NCBI RefSeq assembly: GCF_905475395.1
Contig: NC_058337.1
Location: 28,172,983 to 28,236,982 of the forward strand
Direction of reading: 5' to 3'
Origin: Chrysoperla carnea
Taxonomy: Eukaryota > Arthropoda > Insecta > Neuroptera > Chrysopidae
DNA: 64,000 nt
Shown: positions 51,090 through 64,000 of the stretch, in pieces
How the letters are laid out: each line of letters begins with the position of its first letter
Numbering within the stretch: the first letter of the stretch is position 1
Notes under the pieces: model-generated
The model's input: the letters and a program-made list of their open reading frames with translations, nothing else
The model's database searches: none
What the model was told of the DNA's origin: nothing
Position numbers and translations under genes: made by a program

Positions 51090-52640
51090 GTTAATTATTT
51101 ACTATTATTTGTTAAGTAAATGCATTATTATTTTTTTGTATTAATTTATTTTCTAGTCCTGTTTTAAATAAAAAATAAATTATACATACAATATATCGTA
51201 TTTGTGGACCAATCAAATGTTTGTTAAAAAAATGGTACAATTGTTTTTTCGTGTAAATAACGCCTTAAAAAAAGTACACACATGTATTTGAAAAAAATAA
51301 ATCTTTATTTTTACACACTATTTGTTCTTTTTGTTTACATTTTTTTTTCAGAGGTACACGTGGAAATATAATAAAAGCGTTTATAAATGCTAAGAAATTC
51401 GTTGTAAATGCACTTAAAATTATAAATTATTCCACAAAATATAAAGGAATACAATTTGAGCATTTTAAAAAGGCCTGTTCGAATATAGGCAAATCTCCGA
51501 TTTTTTTGTAATCCGATTGAAGCTTTCTGATAAAATAATACAAAAAAAATTGGAATAGGATTGAACATAAGATTTTAGAGTTGTCGAGGGCGAACAAATT
51601 AGTTTTAGCTGTATTATTATTTATCAGTACACTCACCGGTCAAGAAACAGACTCGAATATAACTTATATAATCACACGAATGATCCAGCGGGAATCATTT
51701 AACAACATTTTGAAGAATTACAAAGAAAACTAGCATGATCCATTATTAATAGCTATTTCAAAACGATGATGGTGCTAGCACATTAAAGAAGTAAATTTAG
51801 GCGTCTATAAATTATTACATATAGTTTTATTACATTATACAAGTCTGTAACAAATTTTTTGATGGGAAATTTTATAACTTTTGCGAACCTTTTATTCAAA
51901 AGATATAATCCAAATATAATAAAATTTGGCATACAGTTACAAAAAAGAAAAAAGATTCTTTAGAGTTTTCCATTAAAAAAACATAAAAATTATTTCAATT
52001 TCCACAGCGTAAAAATAAGAGGGAATATGATGACTCAGTCACTCACATATGAAATTTATTTATTTATTATTAAGAGTAAGTCAAATTTGATTTTTACTTT
52101 ACAAAATTTTAACTTTACTATTACGAAGTTTTGAAAAAGAAAACAACTGCTTACTAATTGCTTTCAAAATTGCATTTTAATTAACGACTTAATAGACCTT
52201 GAATAAAAATAGGCACACTATTATAAGAGCTCTTACGGCATATAGACGCCATTTTAAAAAAAGCTAGCATTCGTGTCGAGGGATTCAAATTGTAGCTTGC
52301 TTTAACTGTCTTTGAAATTAAGCTCTGATATCAGTGTTTCTTCAACCTAACAGGTTTTTTCAAATACGACTTATAACTGGTCAAATCTAAAATTTTGATC
52401 ACAAATAGATATTTTATTTTAAAATAATTATTTAATAAGAAATAACGAATTAAATGTTTAATTAACTAAAAATGGGGTCGCCTCCTCTCGAAATTTTATA
52501 CAGAATAAAATAAATTTCCTCGAAAGTTTATTCTACAATTGAAGTCATATGTTGTTTGTCGGATAGTAAATGCATGTGTAATATGTACAACTAATTTTTT
52601 GACACGTCGGTCTCGCGACAGGTTGGTTTAGACTTTAGGC
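51090..52640. other. FA2H to kappaB-Ras spacer
   Basis: AT-rich 3' flank of FA2H. The minus frames at 51335-51636 are Phe/Ile-rich and look random. Confidence 0.5.
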
Positions 52641-52652
52641 TGCCGATACCAA

Positions 52653-52688
52653 CTCAGTCCACGACATCCACTTGTGTCCTGGACTGAG
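52653..52688. repeat. 36-bp hairpin downstream of the kappaB-Ras-like gene
   Basis: Arms CTCAGTCCACGACA and TGTCCTGGACTGAG pair over 14 positions with one mismatch and an 8-base loop. It lies just past the stop of the minus-strand open frame at 52700-52885. Confidence 0.7.
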
Positions 52689-52699
52689 ACCCACAATAT

Positions 52700-52885
52700 T
52701 TATCCCATATCCCAGATGACTCTCTTTTCCAGTTCTTTAAGAATATCATTAATTTCTCGTTCATTTCTGCATCGAAGTATTCTGTGCAGAATAAATGGTC
52801 GTCTAGATATGTATTCTCTAAATTGTGCCATCCATTCGCAGTTTCTTTTCCTGGCAGATTCGTTACTGTCTAAGCTATCCGTACT
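52700..52885 (-). other. Unrecognised minus-strand open frame, possible exon or transposon fragment
   Basis: A 61-codon frame without its own ATG near the start. It reads DSLDSNESARKRNCEWMAQF and goes on through REYISRRPFILHRILRC to KELEKRVIWDMG and stop. The composition is protein-like (charged, two Trp, few Asn/Phe runs) compared with random frames here, and its G+C is higher than the flanks. The plus-strand frame over the same bases looks random. It is about 680 bp past the kappaB-Ras stop. I do not recognise the family; it may be the last exon of an unseen gene or a domesticated or dead transposon. Confidence 0.35.
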
Positions 52886-53561
52886 TCAAAGAAATGGCTA
52901 TGATATAACATATATATAATGGTAAAATACATGTCATAGTATGTATCATAAGCAGCCTAAAGCCTAATTCATCATGTCGTGAGACGCTCTATTTTAGACA
53001 TTTATATAGTTGTATAAAACGTCAAATTAATTACTCAACTAACTTACATTACGCATGCGTCCACTCAATAAACGACATACGACTGTGTACGACAACAATT
53101 TAAGAATAGGAAGAGTTAAAACGTGATTCTCTCAGAAATTATCTCCGTATTTTGTTTCCTGATTTGCAAATGTTGATTTACGAAAAATTATTTAAATTAA
53201 TTCAAAATCAATGTAGATTTTGATTTAATTATGCATCAATAATTAATTAAACTTAAACAAAACTAATATAATCATAATATAAATAATTTAAAAAAATATC
53301 TTTGATTTTAAATAAATAGCTTAATTGGCACATCTACGACTGTTATACGTAGATTATTGCACTTTTTCAAAAAATTGATCTAAAGAACACTACTTATAAA
53401 CGCGATCAGTAGTCTTATAAATAAATTGTAAAAAGCTGAAGATCATAGTACTTCCCTAGTCTAAATTAATACTGTAGTTATTTACTTTATATTCAGATAA
53501 GTTGCTTTAAAAATTAGCTGAATCAATATATTATGCATTTCCATAAATATAGTAATAAATA

Positions 53562-54755
53562 TTATGAATTTTCAACTTTAACAGTCTTTCGTCCCATTGA
53601 TAATTGAGGAAAGGTTGATTTGCTTGGTGGAGGATTTAATTTCGATGCTAAATGCACAAAAGCTTCATACATTGAATTTCTTACATAACTATTTACAATG
53701 AAATGTCGAATTTTTTCCCTTGCACACCAAGCACTTGCTTTATTTACCGTAGTTTCAATATCAACCGTAACATTTTCCGATTTTTTCGTTGATTTTTGAT
53801 TACCTACAACAATAATCGTAACTTCTTTTTTATCCTTATTCTTTTCAATATCTTTTTTCAATGCTACTAATATTTCTAACGAATCTGCTTTATCCGTATC
53901 GTAAACTAAAACATAACCGTCAGCAAATCCAAAATATTGTCTCGGTAATTGTTGATTTGTTGATCCATAGGCGGTACTTGTTTGAGAATGTTCTAAACCC
54001 GCTGTGTCATAAAATCGTACTTTTTCTTTAGTGCCACGATCTGTTTCGATATTTGCTACGTAAATATCTTCAATTGTTGGATGAATTTCCTACAAAAAAA
54101 CAACAAAACTTTGTTATAAAATTTCAAATCTAAATTAATTTTGCTGTCCAATTTATAGGCAAGTTTTTATAATTCTTCACCATAAACAAATGTTATATCG
54201 CGAACTTTGCGAAGCAATGTTTAAATTTACAAATTTTCATAGAACTAATAACTAATAACAAAATAAAACGAACAATTAAAATACCAGTTTTAAGGATTTC
54301 GATAGTAAATGGTAAATAAGTGCTGTCAAATTGGCTCGACAACAAAGCGAAAACTCGAAAATTAGAACATTTCTTTTTCGCTTTTAGTATAGCGTATTCA
54401 AATCGTCGCTCTACGAAAGCCCCGAGAGTGCCTCATATCTCTCCAGATAAACAATGGACTAGTTAAAATTGTTGATAATATTATTTGATAATATAAATAC
54501 ATATTTATATTTTATAATACAAAACTAAATCTAGAAATTGAAACCGATTTGAAATTCTTTTTCAAATGACTAGAGTTCTTATTTGTAATAATTGAATACG
54601 ATTTTACTCATTAAGTGTATGAATACAGTTAATTAACTTACAGTCTTCTCATCAACATTTCCATAGATTAATTGTTCTAATATTGTAGTTTTTCCAACAC
54701 TTTTCATACCACATACGATAACTTTTGTAGTTTTTCCAACTTTTGAGGATAACAT
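53562..54755 (-). CDS. NKIRAS: kappaB-Ras / NKIRAS-like atypical small GTPase, 2 exons
   Basis: Reading on the minus strand, exon 1 is 54755-54642 and exon 2 is 54089-53562, separated by a 552-bp GTAAGT...TAG intron, giving 213 aa (vertebrate NKIRAS ~191). The P-loop is GMKSVGKT (16-23). The segment TIEDIYVANIETDRG matches the family's signature after switch I. Switch II is DTAGLEHS, with Leu70 where Ras has Gln61, a known trait of kappaB-Ras. Also conserved are FGFADGYVLVYD, DIEKNKDKKEV and the tail LASKLNPPPSKSTFP. The guanine-specificity motif is GNQKS instead of GNKxD, so nucleotide binding may be weakened. Family members bind the PEST region of IkappaB and slow its degradation; that role is inferred here. 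It is divergently paired with DPM1. No clear polyadenylation signal was located. Confidence 0.95.
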
Positions 54756-56461
<1,706 letters not shown>

Positions 56462-56598
56462 AACGTTATAATTTTTCTTTCAAAATTTTGCTGCTTTTAA
56501 AAATTGAAACATTCCTGGAAGATTTCAATATTTTTTTGTATATTTTAAATATTTTTTAATTGATACCATGCTGTAAATTTTTGAAAATTATTTTTTAA

Positions 56599-56604
56599 AA
56601 TAAA
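56599..56604 (+). terminator. Polyadenylation signal AATAAA of DPM1
   Basis: Canonical AATAAA 138 bp after the DPM1 stop codon, in an AT-rich 3' flank. Confidence 0.6.
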
Positions 56605-57517
56605 ATTATAATAACTTTTAGTTAAAAATATGTTTGTTTTTTTTTTTATAGTCATTATATTCCGTTACATTATAGGTACGCTCTTCTACTTGTTTTGAAA
56701 AAATAGGTTTTAGTAATGAAATTAGTCTTTTTAAACATATAAAATTTAGTCATTTGCTGTGTGCAGGACAGAGTTAGCGCCAGGGGTAACAAATTAACCA
56801 CTAATACTAATATACTTCAGAACTCGTAATATTTAGGATTTTTGAAACATTTTTTAATTTTTTTTTTCACACGTGATAGTTACTATTAACAAATAAATAT
56901 TGGTTAAAATGCATATAATGAAAATTATAATCTAAATTATCTATATTTATAGAAAATAGATTGTGATTAAATTCAGTTCTGCACGCAACGAATAGTCTCC
57001 TAAATTTGCTTCTAGTACATAGATTATAGTAATTTTTATTTAATAAATAATAATAAATAAAACTCAGCAAAACCGCATTCCAAGACATTATGCAAAATGT
57101 CCTTAATATTAAATTTTAAAAATTCCTTGAATTGTCTGAAGATGCTTATCCGTCTACATCCATCCATCTACATTTCATTTATATAGAGTGGATAAAAACT
57201 CAATTTATGATTTATTAGGGTGGATAAAAATCAACAATTACCTCACGTTTGGAGTCGGGAGAAAGATAATCTACTTTATAAAAAGCATGAATAAAAAGTT
57301 CAATTTTCGATTCATTTCTATTGAAAATTTTGGACAAAAAATTAATTATCTGTTCACTTTGAAACCCAGTAAAAATTTTGAATCGGGGAAGTAATATTAT
57401 TATTTCAATTCAAAACCGTTCATTCGGTTTCAGAATTATTAACGGATTTAAATATGGAATGAATAAGAAATGAATTCGATTCCTTTGGACTTTTTTATGA
57501 AGATATATAAGTAAATA

Positions 57518-57824
57518 CAATAGAGTCTCGATAATCGGTACTCAATAAAAACCAAGCGCGTTCCGGTTACTCGAATTGTATGGAAAAATGCATTATAATT
57601 AAAATAAAAAATTGCAAAAACAGCATTGGAATGTATGTATTTAAGCAAGACTGTACACGCAGCATTAAAAATGTGTTTTTAAAATCATAACAATGAATCA
57701 TATTAGATGTGTACACAAACAAACAATATTATTTTGGAGAGATTGGTAGAAAACAGTGTTTAAAGTACGGGTGGGAGAAAAGTGTTTCGAATTATGGATG
57801 TTTCCGATTTTCGAAACACTATTG
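57518..57824. mobile_element. Pogo-like MITE, second type, between DPM1 and CEP104
   Basis: 307 bp flanked by TA. Inverted ends are CAATAGAGTCTCGATAATCG and, reversed, CAATAGTGTTTCGAAAATCG. Related in terminal design to the 12178/26397 elements but with a different interior. Non-coding. Confidence 0.7.
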
Positions 57825-58402
57825 TATGATATTAATAATATAAATTAACAATCTTAATTCATAATAATAGGCAAAAAAAGTCCAAATATTGATACAAAAC
57901 TCAATATATACAACTAATTAAACAATTAACTCTATGAGTTGCTGTTTTCATTTGTTTGGATAAAATTATCTCAGGAATACGATTTAAAATTTCTCATAAT
58001 TATTATGAGTACACCCTATATCAATTGAATTAAAAATCAGTAATTTTTAAATAATTTTATTAAAATATCTAAATTTTTCTTATCGAAATATAAGCTAATT
58101 AAAAATAAATAAATAAATTATTTAAAATATTCATAATTTCAAAAAAAAATTATTGATTAATAAAATGTAATAATATATAACACATGTCTTAAAACGAAAA
58201 TGGGATGGTTGCGTAAATACAACCCCGTTAAATCAATATTCGTATCACGGTTGTCATGGAGTCACAAAGAATCGTACTAGAAGTTACCGCATGCCAATAA
58301 TAGAAAATATGTACGAGTAAATAAAATAAATAATTTTTATATTAAAAAGAAATTTTTTCTAAATTTTTCAACATTAAAATGTGACAAAAAAAATTTTGAA
58401 AA

Positions 58403-61400
58403 ATGCCAACAAAAATCAGCTTTACTGTTGTATATGCTTCAAGTAAGTTGAATTCAATTAGAAAGTTTTTCCGCTTGAATAATAAACTAAAATAATAATT
58501 TTCTTTTTTTTTCTTTTAATTTTTCAGGCGAAGATGAAAAACATCAAGCAAATGAATTAAATACACATGGTCCTACAGTTCGCGGATGGCAATCAGCAAA
58601 AAATTGTTCTTACCCACAAGAGATTATATTTAAATTAAATACACCGGCAACTTTACATCGAATCCAAGTTTTAGCTCATCAATATCTAATACGTAATACA
58701 AAAGATAGTTTAAATAAAATTTAAAAAAACAAATTCATTTTCGATTTATTTTTTAGCTGAAAAAATTGAATTATGGATAAGCGATTCGGATATTGAACCA
58801 AATGAAATTCAATGCCAAATTTTTGATTATTTAGGGTATATTACGTTAGCTGATAATCAAAGTACTGGATTTAAATCAAGAGAATTAAAATCAGTATCTG
58901 TTCCTACAAAAGTTGCTACTTATTTGAAAATTCGTTTAAGTAAAAATCATGAAAATGCTTTTAACATAAATAATCAGGTACTTAATTAAATTTTGTAGTA
59001 AAACTAGCAATTCTAATTTTACTTTACATTTTTTTCTTTCATTTTTCAACAGGTTTATGCAATACATATTACATGCAAGTAACGATGTATTGCATAAACT
59101 AATAAAAGTAAATTTTTTGTTTTGTGATGCTTAATTTACTTTTTAGTTTTTTAATGCTTATGTGAAAAACTATAATTTTCGATTCCAATACTTATGAAGG
59201 CAGTTTCATGTACATGTTTTGTTTATTAAAGTAGTACGAGCGCCAAGGCAAGTTTAGACTTTTGGTTGAAATTATTTGTACCTTATTTTCAAGTTTGATG
59301 ATGTATTTTGTTATAACTTCATGAATATAGGTACGAAAAATAAGAATACAATTTTTCGATATCGGCCTTGGTTTTCGAAATATCGAAAGCTAAATAATTA
59401 AACAAAATTTTCAATTTTTTGAAAATTACTCCAGATATCGAAAAATTTCATTATTACTTTTCATTTTATATTGTCCAGCTATGCACCATCAAAATTTAAA
59501 ATATAAATATTTTTTTAGTGTCCCCACTACCGTGCTCATACCTCCTTAATCAGTCGAGCACAGCGGATTTTTTTTTTTTTAATTTTTAATAATTTATTAA
59601 GGCTAGTTTTGGAGAAAACATATCATCCATCTATCGTTTTCCCCTAAAACCAATTTTAAATATACCTACTTTTGAAGACATTTATTTATTTAAATAATCG
59701 GGCAAACCCCCGTTAAATTTTCAGATTTAATTTAGACTTAGTCCAACGTCATATAAAAAAAATCAAGCCTTTTATCCAAAATGCGCTCGTACATTCTTAA
59801 CACAAGTATAAATTAGAAAAACCAACTCGACAAAACTTTCTTCTGTATGCTATGGGTTTCTTTTTTACCCGTTGAATTATTAAATAAATATAAACAATAG
59901 TAATACAGAAATTGTGTTATTTTTTTATCTTTTACGATATAAAGTATAAGATTTCACAATAATTGATAAAATCTAATAAAGCAAAATTTATTTTTTGTTT
60001 ACCTTTTAGATAAGTTTAATTGCCATAAATATCCTAGGAATTCAGGTAAATTTAGAAGATGACGATCCAGATAAAACCCCAAATAATAATGAAAATCAAC
60101 GCATTAGTAATCCACAATATTTATCTATATACGATGATTTGGCATTTGAAATGTATGTGGATAATGAGGTTGCTGGATTTATTCGGCAAATGGACGCAAA
60201 TAAACAAAAAGCCGTGCTAGGTAAATTAACAAAATAAATAGATTTTATAGGCAGTGCTTAACACAATGATGTAAAGTACTTTGCCTTAACTCAAGATCTA
60301 ATTTTTTATTTTCATTGTTGAATGTGTTTCAGATGAAAGATTTGAATATGCAAGGAAATTAAAAGTAGCTATTGAAAAATTACGTGAAGCTGGGGAAAAA
60401 TTAGGTAAATATGATTTGGAAAAACGACATGCTATCGATATGGAAGACTATGAACGTGCACGTCGTAAAAAGACACAAGGGGATGAGTTTCGTCAACAAA
60501 CTTATCAACAACTTCAAGTTCAACAACTGTTAGAAGCAAATGGGGTATGTTTTTTGGTTATTTTTTACACATCACAGTCGAAACTTCGTCTATAAGTTCT
60601 TGAAAATAACTTATAAGGCCCAGCCTTTGTGAAATATCTCAAATTTTCTAATTCATTATTTGAAGCAAATAGGTCAATCCCCCTATTTGGAGACCAACTT
60701 TTTTGAGGTACACACTTTGCAAAAATCCAAAAACATTGCACAAAATTAGCTCAATTTGTGGTATTTTGGGAAAATCATTGATTGTCGCTGATAACATTGA
60801 ATAAAAAAGTCGTTTTTGGAGCCAAGACTCAACTTTATATCTTTATCCGTTCTCTAATTATAAGCAATTGAAGTTTTGAAATTGACAAATTTTTTTCTCG
60901 GAAACGGTGCATGTGAGGGGGGGGGGGGTATAATAATAGTTGGAAAAGGTAGTAAGTACTTTTTATGTACTATTTATGATATTTTTTTCGAATTTGTATT
61001 AAAAACGACAGCGAAATTTTTTCACTTGAAAAAATTATATACTACTTGTGTATTTAATGAAACGCCTGGATGATAACTAGACTAGCGTGAATCTTTTTTG
61101 TGCTTTTCAGTCATTTATGAATTTCTTTTTATTCCCTAAAGAGACCCATCGAAGGAACAACTTTGACTGTACTTTGGAGGTACTACAAACATCTCATTTC
61201 TATCTTTTATATTGGCGACTTAAGTCATTGGCATTTTTTAAGCTACTTTTTCAGGAGTAGCTTGCAGTTGTTAGTGTCCGATACTCTCGTGCTATAGCAA
61301 TATTCTATAGAAATATTTCTAAAGGCTCAAGATTAGGGTGGACAGTTTAATTAAGTTTATTTGACAGTCTATTATAGTTTAGACGACTCCGACCTCACGG

Positions 61401-63702
61401 GGTAAGGTCTGTGATCCTGCAGTGTAAGACGAGAAAAGTCTTGATCCGTGCCAGAGTTCGATGGTGCGAAAGATTCTGCAAAGACTTCCCGGAGAGAATA
61501 GATATCGGACAATTTCCGTAAAAATACAATCGACAAACGATAAACCCCAATGAATAATCGTCAATGGCGGAATTATCATCACTCATAGTACAGTATCATA
61601 GTGCAAAAAAGATTTTAGAAACTCTTAACACACAAACACAAATAATTTTTAGTAGACAAATCGTTAATTTCACTCGTTTTTTCACAAATATTTCTAAAAA
61701 TTATAGCCAAATACAGCCAATGATGTATGTACTGATTTAACGGAATTGACCATAACAAATATTCCACAACAATCACAATATGGCTCAACTGAAATGGAAT
61801 TGTTGTCACCACCAACATTAACCACAAATCCTGCACCAACTGTTCAAAATCGCGAAGGTGCATATTCACCAAATGTTACAAATAACATATACCAAGGTAC
61901 TACTTCACCGTTACATCAATTTTCAGGCCAGAATCGTCCAAAGAGTCCAGGTACTGGTAAAAGTGAGTCCCCATTATCCGTTTAACGTTGATTTTATCTT
62001 TTAAAAAAAATAGCGATTTCATTTAATCTTTCAGATAGTCCCACCAATAATAATATAAATGGTAGTGGTCGATATGGCTCATTTCGACGTAGAAATAAAT
62101 CAGCTGGGGCTGTTAGTAAGTCGTCGTATGAAGCGTACGAAGAACGTACAGTTCCTGCACTTCGACAGTAAGACAAAATAATTTGTTACTATTCTACTTC
62201 AAAGTATGCCAAACCGGGGTTTAATACGTGTACCTATTAGTGATGTGCCGAAAACGATGCGAATGTTTTTAACAAAAAATCATTTTGTGTCATAAATTTC
62301 AAAATAACCCCAAACTTTACTAACATGTACTTTAGTCCTTTTTTTCATAACACTTTTAATCACAGTTAAATTTGATTGTTGGGCAAATGCAATTAAAGCA
62401 AATTAACCAAAAATAAACAAAAACTGAATTTTACTTTTAATGGACTTATACGGTATGTTTTTAATGAAAGTATACGACGGACTCTTTTACGCTAATGAAG
62501 ATTAATAATAAATCTTAATACATAACAATTTGCGAGTGCTTCATTCGAAAGTTAACATTCATATTAGCATTTGCGAATATAAAAAATACAACATTCGTTC
62601 CATCACTAGTACCTATGTTAACTCAATTTCTAGCCTTTTTTAAACTTTCTGTATTTTCGTGAACCTATGATTTTTGGACACAGATACCATAGAGCTGTAT
62701 AGACATGGGAAACACAGTAAGTTAATTATTGACCGTAGTGAGAGAGGTAGAAAGAGGCAGAAATTGTACTTGTATAAGAGAGGCGAAGGCAATTAAATAA
62801 GCCTACTTTATCTGTCTCTCTGCGATCAACCGTTTGGTTCGCGACTTTGCAGCTCTACGGTATCATCTCTATGGATTTTTATTTGAAATTTTTCTTTATT
62901 ATAACGTGTCTTAAATGCATGGATTCAATATCCATGTTTCAAAAAGTTAAAACGCCAATTACGGATATAAAATACCTAACTAAAATAGTTATACTGGCGC
63001 TACTTCTCATCGAAGCGCGTACTTATCTTAAGCCTATCGTTTTTTTTAAATTTTCATAAGTAATATTTTGTTTTACAGTTCTCATACAAATGAATTTCTA
63101 CGAGAATGTCAATTAGAAATCCCTCCAGAAACAAAAACTCCCTCCAAATTAAACGAACGTGAAAAGAAACAAGCCGCTTTACCAATTTCAGTATTTGGTA
63201 ATGAATTAGTAGAAAAATTCTATTCAAAGCAATATTCAGACAAAGAAGAAGGATTAAATCGTTTAAAAGATGAAATGAGACAATATGATAATAATCCTGT
63301 ACATACAGCAAATAAAACCGCCCGTGCGGCAATTTTTTTATTGCATCGTGCGTTGCGGGACAAAGTATTCTCCGTATACAGTTTAGCCGCTGAAGTGATA
63401 CGATTATTTTTTACTGACTTTGTGCCTGGACGTGTATCTCAAACTGAAGTAGCACGTAGTATTGATCGTTTATTGCCTGAGTTGTTAACGAAAAGTGGTG
63501 ATCCAACACCACGAATTCATAACATGGCTATACACACAATTTTAAGTATGGTGGATTGTCAACATGTTCGCGAGTTGCATTTAATTCCTGTACATTTAAC
63601 CCGTCCTGTTAGTAGTAGTACACATCCGCGGCTAGCACAATCTAGAATGGAAATGGTTGAACAGTTGATTTTGAATCATGGAATATCTACAGAGAAACAA
63701 AG
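58403..63702 (+). CDS. CEP104: Centrosomal protein of 104 kDa (CEP104), 5' part, 8 exons, runs off the window
   Basis: This gene encodes a ciliary-tip and microtubule plus-end protein. Exons: 58403-58442, 58528-58692, 58757-58977, 60010-60220, 60333-60544, 61707-61962, 62035-62167 and 63079-63702. All have GT-AG borders and consistent phases (620 complete codons plus 2 bases; human protein ~925 aa). Domain order: N-terminal jelly-roll (about 1-160; MPTKISFTVVYAS, HGPTVRGW, LAHQYLI, NQISLIAINILG); a DDLAFEMY segment; a charged coiled coil with paired repeats (about 213-280; ERFEYARKLK, MEDYERARRKK); a Ser/Thr/Pro/Asn linker (284-410); and a TOG domain from about 440 (NELVEKFYSKQYSDKEEGL, KTARAAIFLLHRALRDKVFSVY, LLPELLTKSGDPTPRI). 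The zinc-finger C-terminus lies outside the window. The start matches the family N-terminus. The gene donor at 63703 is intact, so the missing part is the window edge and not a truncation. Confidence 0.95.
59053..59106 (+). other. Candidate alternative terminal exon of CEP104 with poly(A) signal
   Basis: Inside CEP104 intron 3, a strong pyrimidine tract ends in CAACAG at 59052. It is followed by an in-frame continuation of exon 3 (nine codons, VYAIHITCK) and a TAA stop at 59080-59082, then AATAAA at 59101-59106. Splicing to it would give a ~151-aa protein with only the jelly-roll domain. The normal acceptor at 60009 gives the conserved NQISLIAINILG, so this would be an alternative end. The segment forms a 15-bp hairpin. 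No transcript evidence is available here. Confidence 0.35.
59226..59549. mobile_element. Family A short element in CEP104 intron 3
   Basis: Ends TTAAAGTAGTACGAGCGCC and (reversed) TACCGTGCTCATACCTCCTTAA. It shares the inverted TTTTCGATATC / GATATCGAAAAA words with the other copies. It lies between the candidate alternative exon and CEP104 exon 4. Confidence 0.6.
60545..61706 (+). other. CEP104 intron 5
   Basis: 1,162-bp intron, donor GTATGT, acceptor TTATAG. It has an 11-bp poly-G run near 60917 and a more G+C-rich block (61379-61600) with overlapping short frames but no recognisable protein. Probably a degenerate repeat. Confidence 0.5.
62238..62608. mobile_element. hAT-type MITE in CEP104 intron 7
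   Basis: A 371-bp non-coding element with inverted ends TAGTGATGTGCCGAA and, at the other end, TAGTGATGGAACGAA. It is flanked by perfect 8-bp direct repeats GTACCTAT (62230-62237 and 62609-62616). An 8-bp target duplication is the hallmark of hAT transposition. No transposase frame is present, so it is non-autonomous. Confidence 0.85.
62683..62860. mobile_element. Short TIR element in CEP104 intron 7
   Basis: Inverted ends built on ATACCATAGAGCTG (left) and CAGCTCTACGGTAT (right) bound about 175 bp that includes a purine-rich GAGAGAGGTAGAAAGAGG stretch. The superfamily is not assigned and the target duplication is unclear. It lies about 70 bp after the hAT MITE. Confidence 0.5.
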
Positions 63703-63789
63703 GTGAGTTCTAGGTTTTTTTTTGGTTTTACGATGAACGAGTGAAATTTACAAAATTTAAAAAAACTCCCGACAAATGCGGCTTATCCT

Positions 63790-63925
63790 AATATATAAGA
63801 ACACTCTCCATTAAATTATCTTTTGAAAGTAAAATCAAAATTGTTTAGAGCTACGATTCCACAGGCAGACACACAGGCACACATAACGGTCAAACTTATA
63901 ACTCCCTTTTTTGTGACGGGGTTTA
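63790..63925 (-). repeat. Family C dispersed repeat (inverted copy) in CEP104 intron 8
   Basis: Read on the minus strand this gives GTGTGCCTGTGTGTCTGCC followed by a GGAATCGTAGCTCT word. It matches the CTGTGGCATCGTAG core of copies at 30100-30240 and 30500-30650. A low-complexity-led dispersed family; class unknown. Confidence 0.5.
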
Positions 63926-64000
63926 AAAAGGGTTGCGACAAGATACGTAGATAGAAAAGAGTATAGATTAAGAAGAACCTTTTCAAAGGAAATGGAAATA

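Noticed and set aside
61746..61985. Separate short gene starting near 61746
   Set aside because: It is exon 6 of CEP104, entered from the acceptor at 61706 and leaving at a donor at 61963.

Overview
This window is about 64 kb of an AT-rich animal nuclear genome, most likely an insect. The genes have GT-AG introns, and the spacer DNA is full of degenerate Class II transposons, MITEs and fold-back elements typical of insects. The species cannot be named from the sequence. I see no prokaryotic operon, CRISPR array, rRNA, convincing tRNA or virus.

Positions 1 to about 38,200 hold no gene I can support. They are spacer packed with dead mobile DNA: a hAT remnant with a perfect 8-bp target duplication (4532-5000), a second hAT-like element (16036-16657), two near-identical 325/322-bp pogo-like MITEs in opposite orientation 14 kb apart, an internally deleted mariner (32431-32974), a broken non-LTR retrotransposon 3' end (about 10.9-11.2 kb), several fold-backs and at least six dispersed families. 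One locus, 24940-25103, is a perfect spacer-free 164-bp palindrome.

Positions 38,457-63,702 and beyond hold four conserved housekeeping genes that I could assemble exon by exon. (1) Fatty acid 2-hydroxylase, plus strand, six coding exons, 367 aa, with a 6.9-kb intron 3 full of repeats. (2) A kappaB-Ras (NKIRAS)-like small GTPase, minus strand, two exons, 213 aa. (3) The catalytic subunit of dolichol-phosphate mannose synthase (DPM1), plus strand, three exons, 247 aa. It is divergent from the GTPase, with only 79 bp between the two start codons, so a shared promoter is likely. (4) The 5' two thirds of the ciliary-tip protein CEP104, plus strand, eight exons, at least 620 aa, running off the window end.

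The genes do not form a pathway. FA2H and DPM1 both act at the ER membrane (2-hydroxy-sphingolipid synthesis and mannosyl donor synthesis), the GTPase is a predicted NF-kappaB signalling modulator, and CEP104 acts at cilium and microtubule tips. The points most worth following up are the perfect palindrome, a possible early-terminating CEP104 exon embedded in a hairpin, the degenerate nucleotide-binding motifs of the GTPase, the 79-bp divergent promoter, and inverted repeat arms flanking FA2H exons 2-3. I did not find a new biological system in this window.
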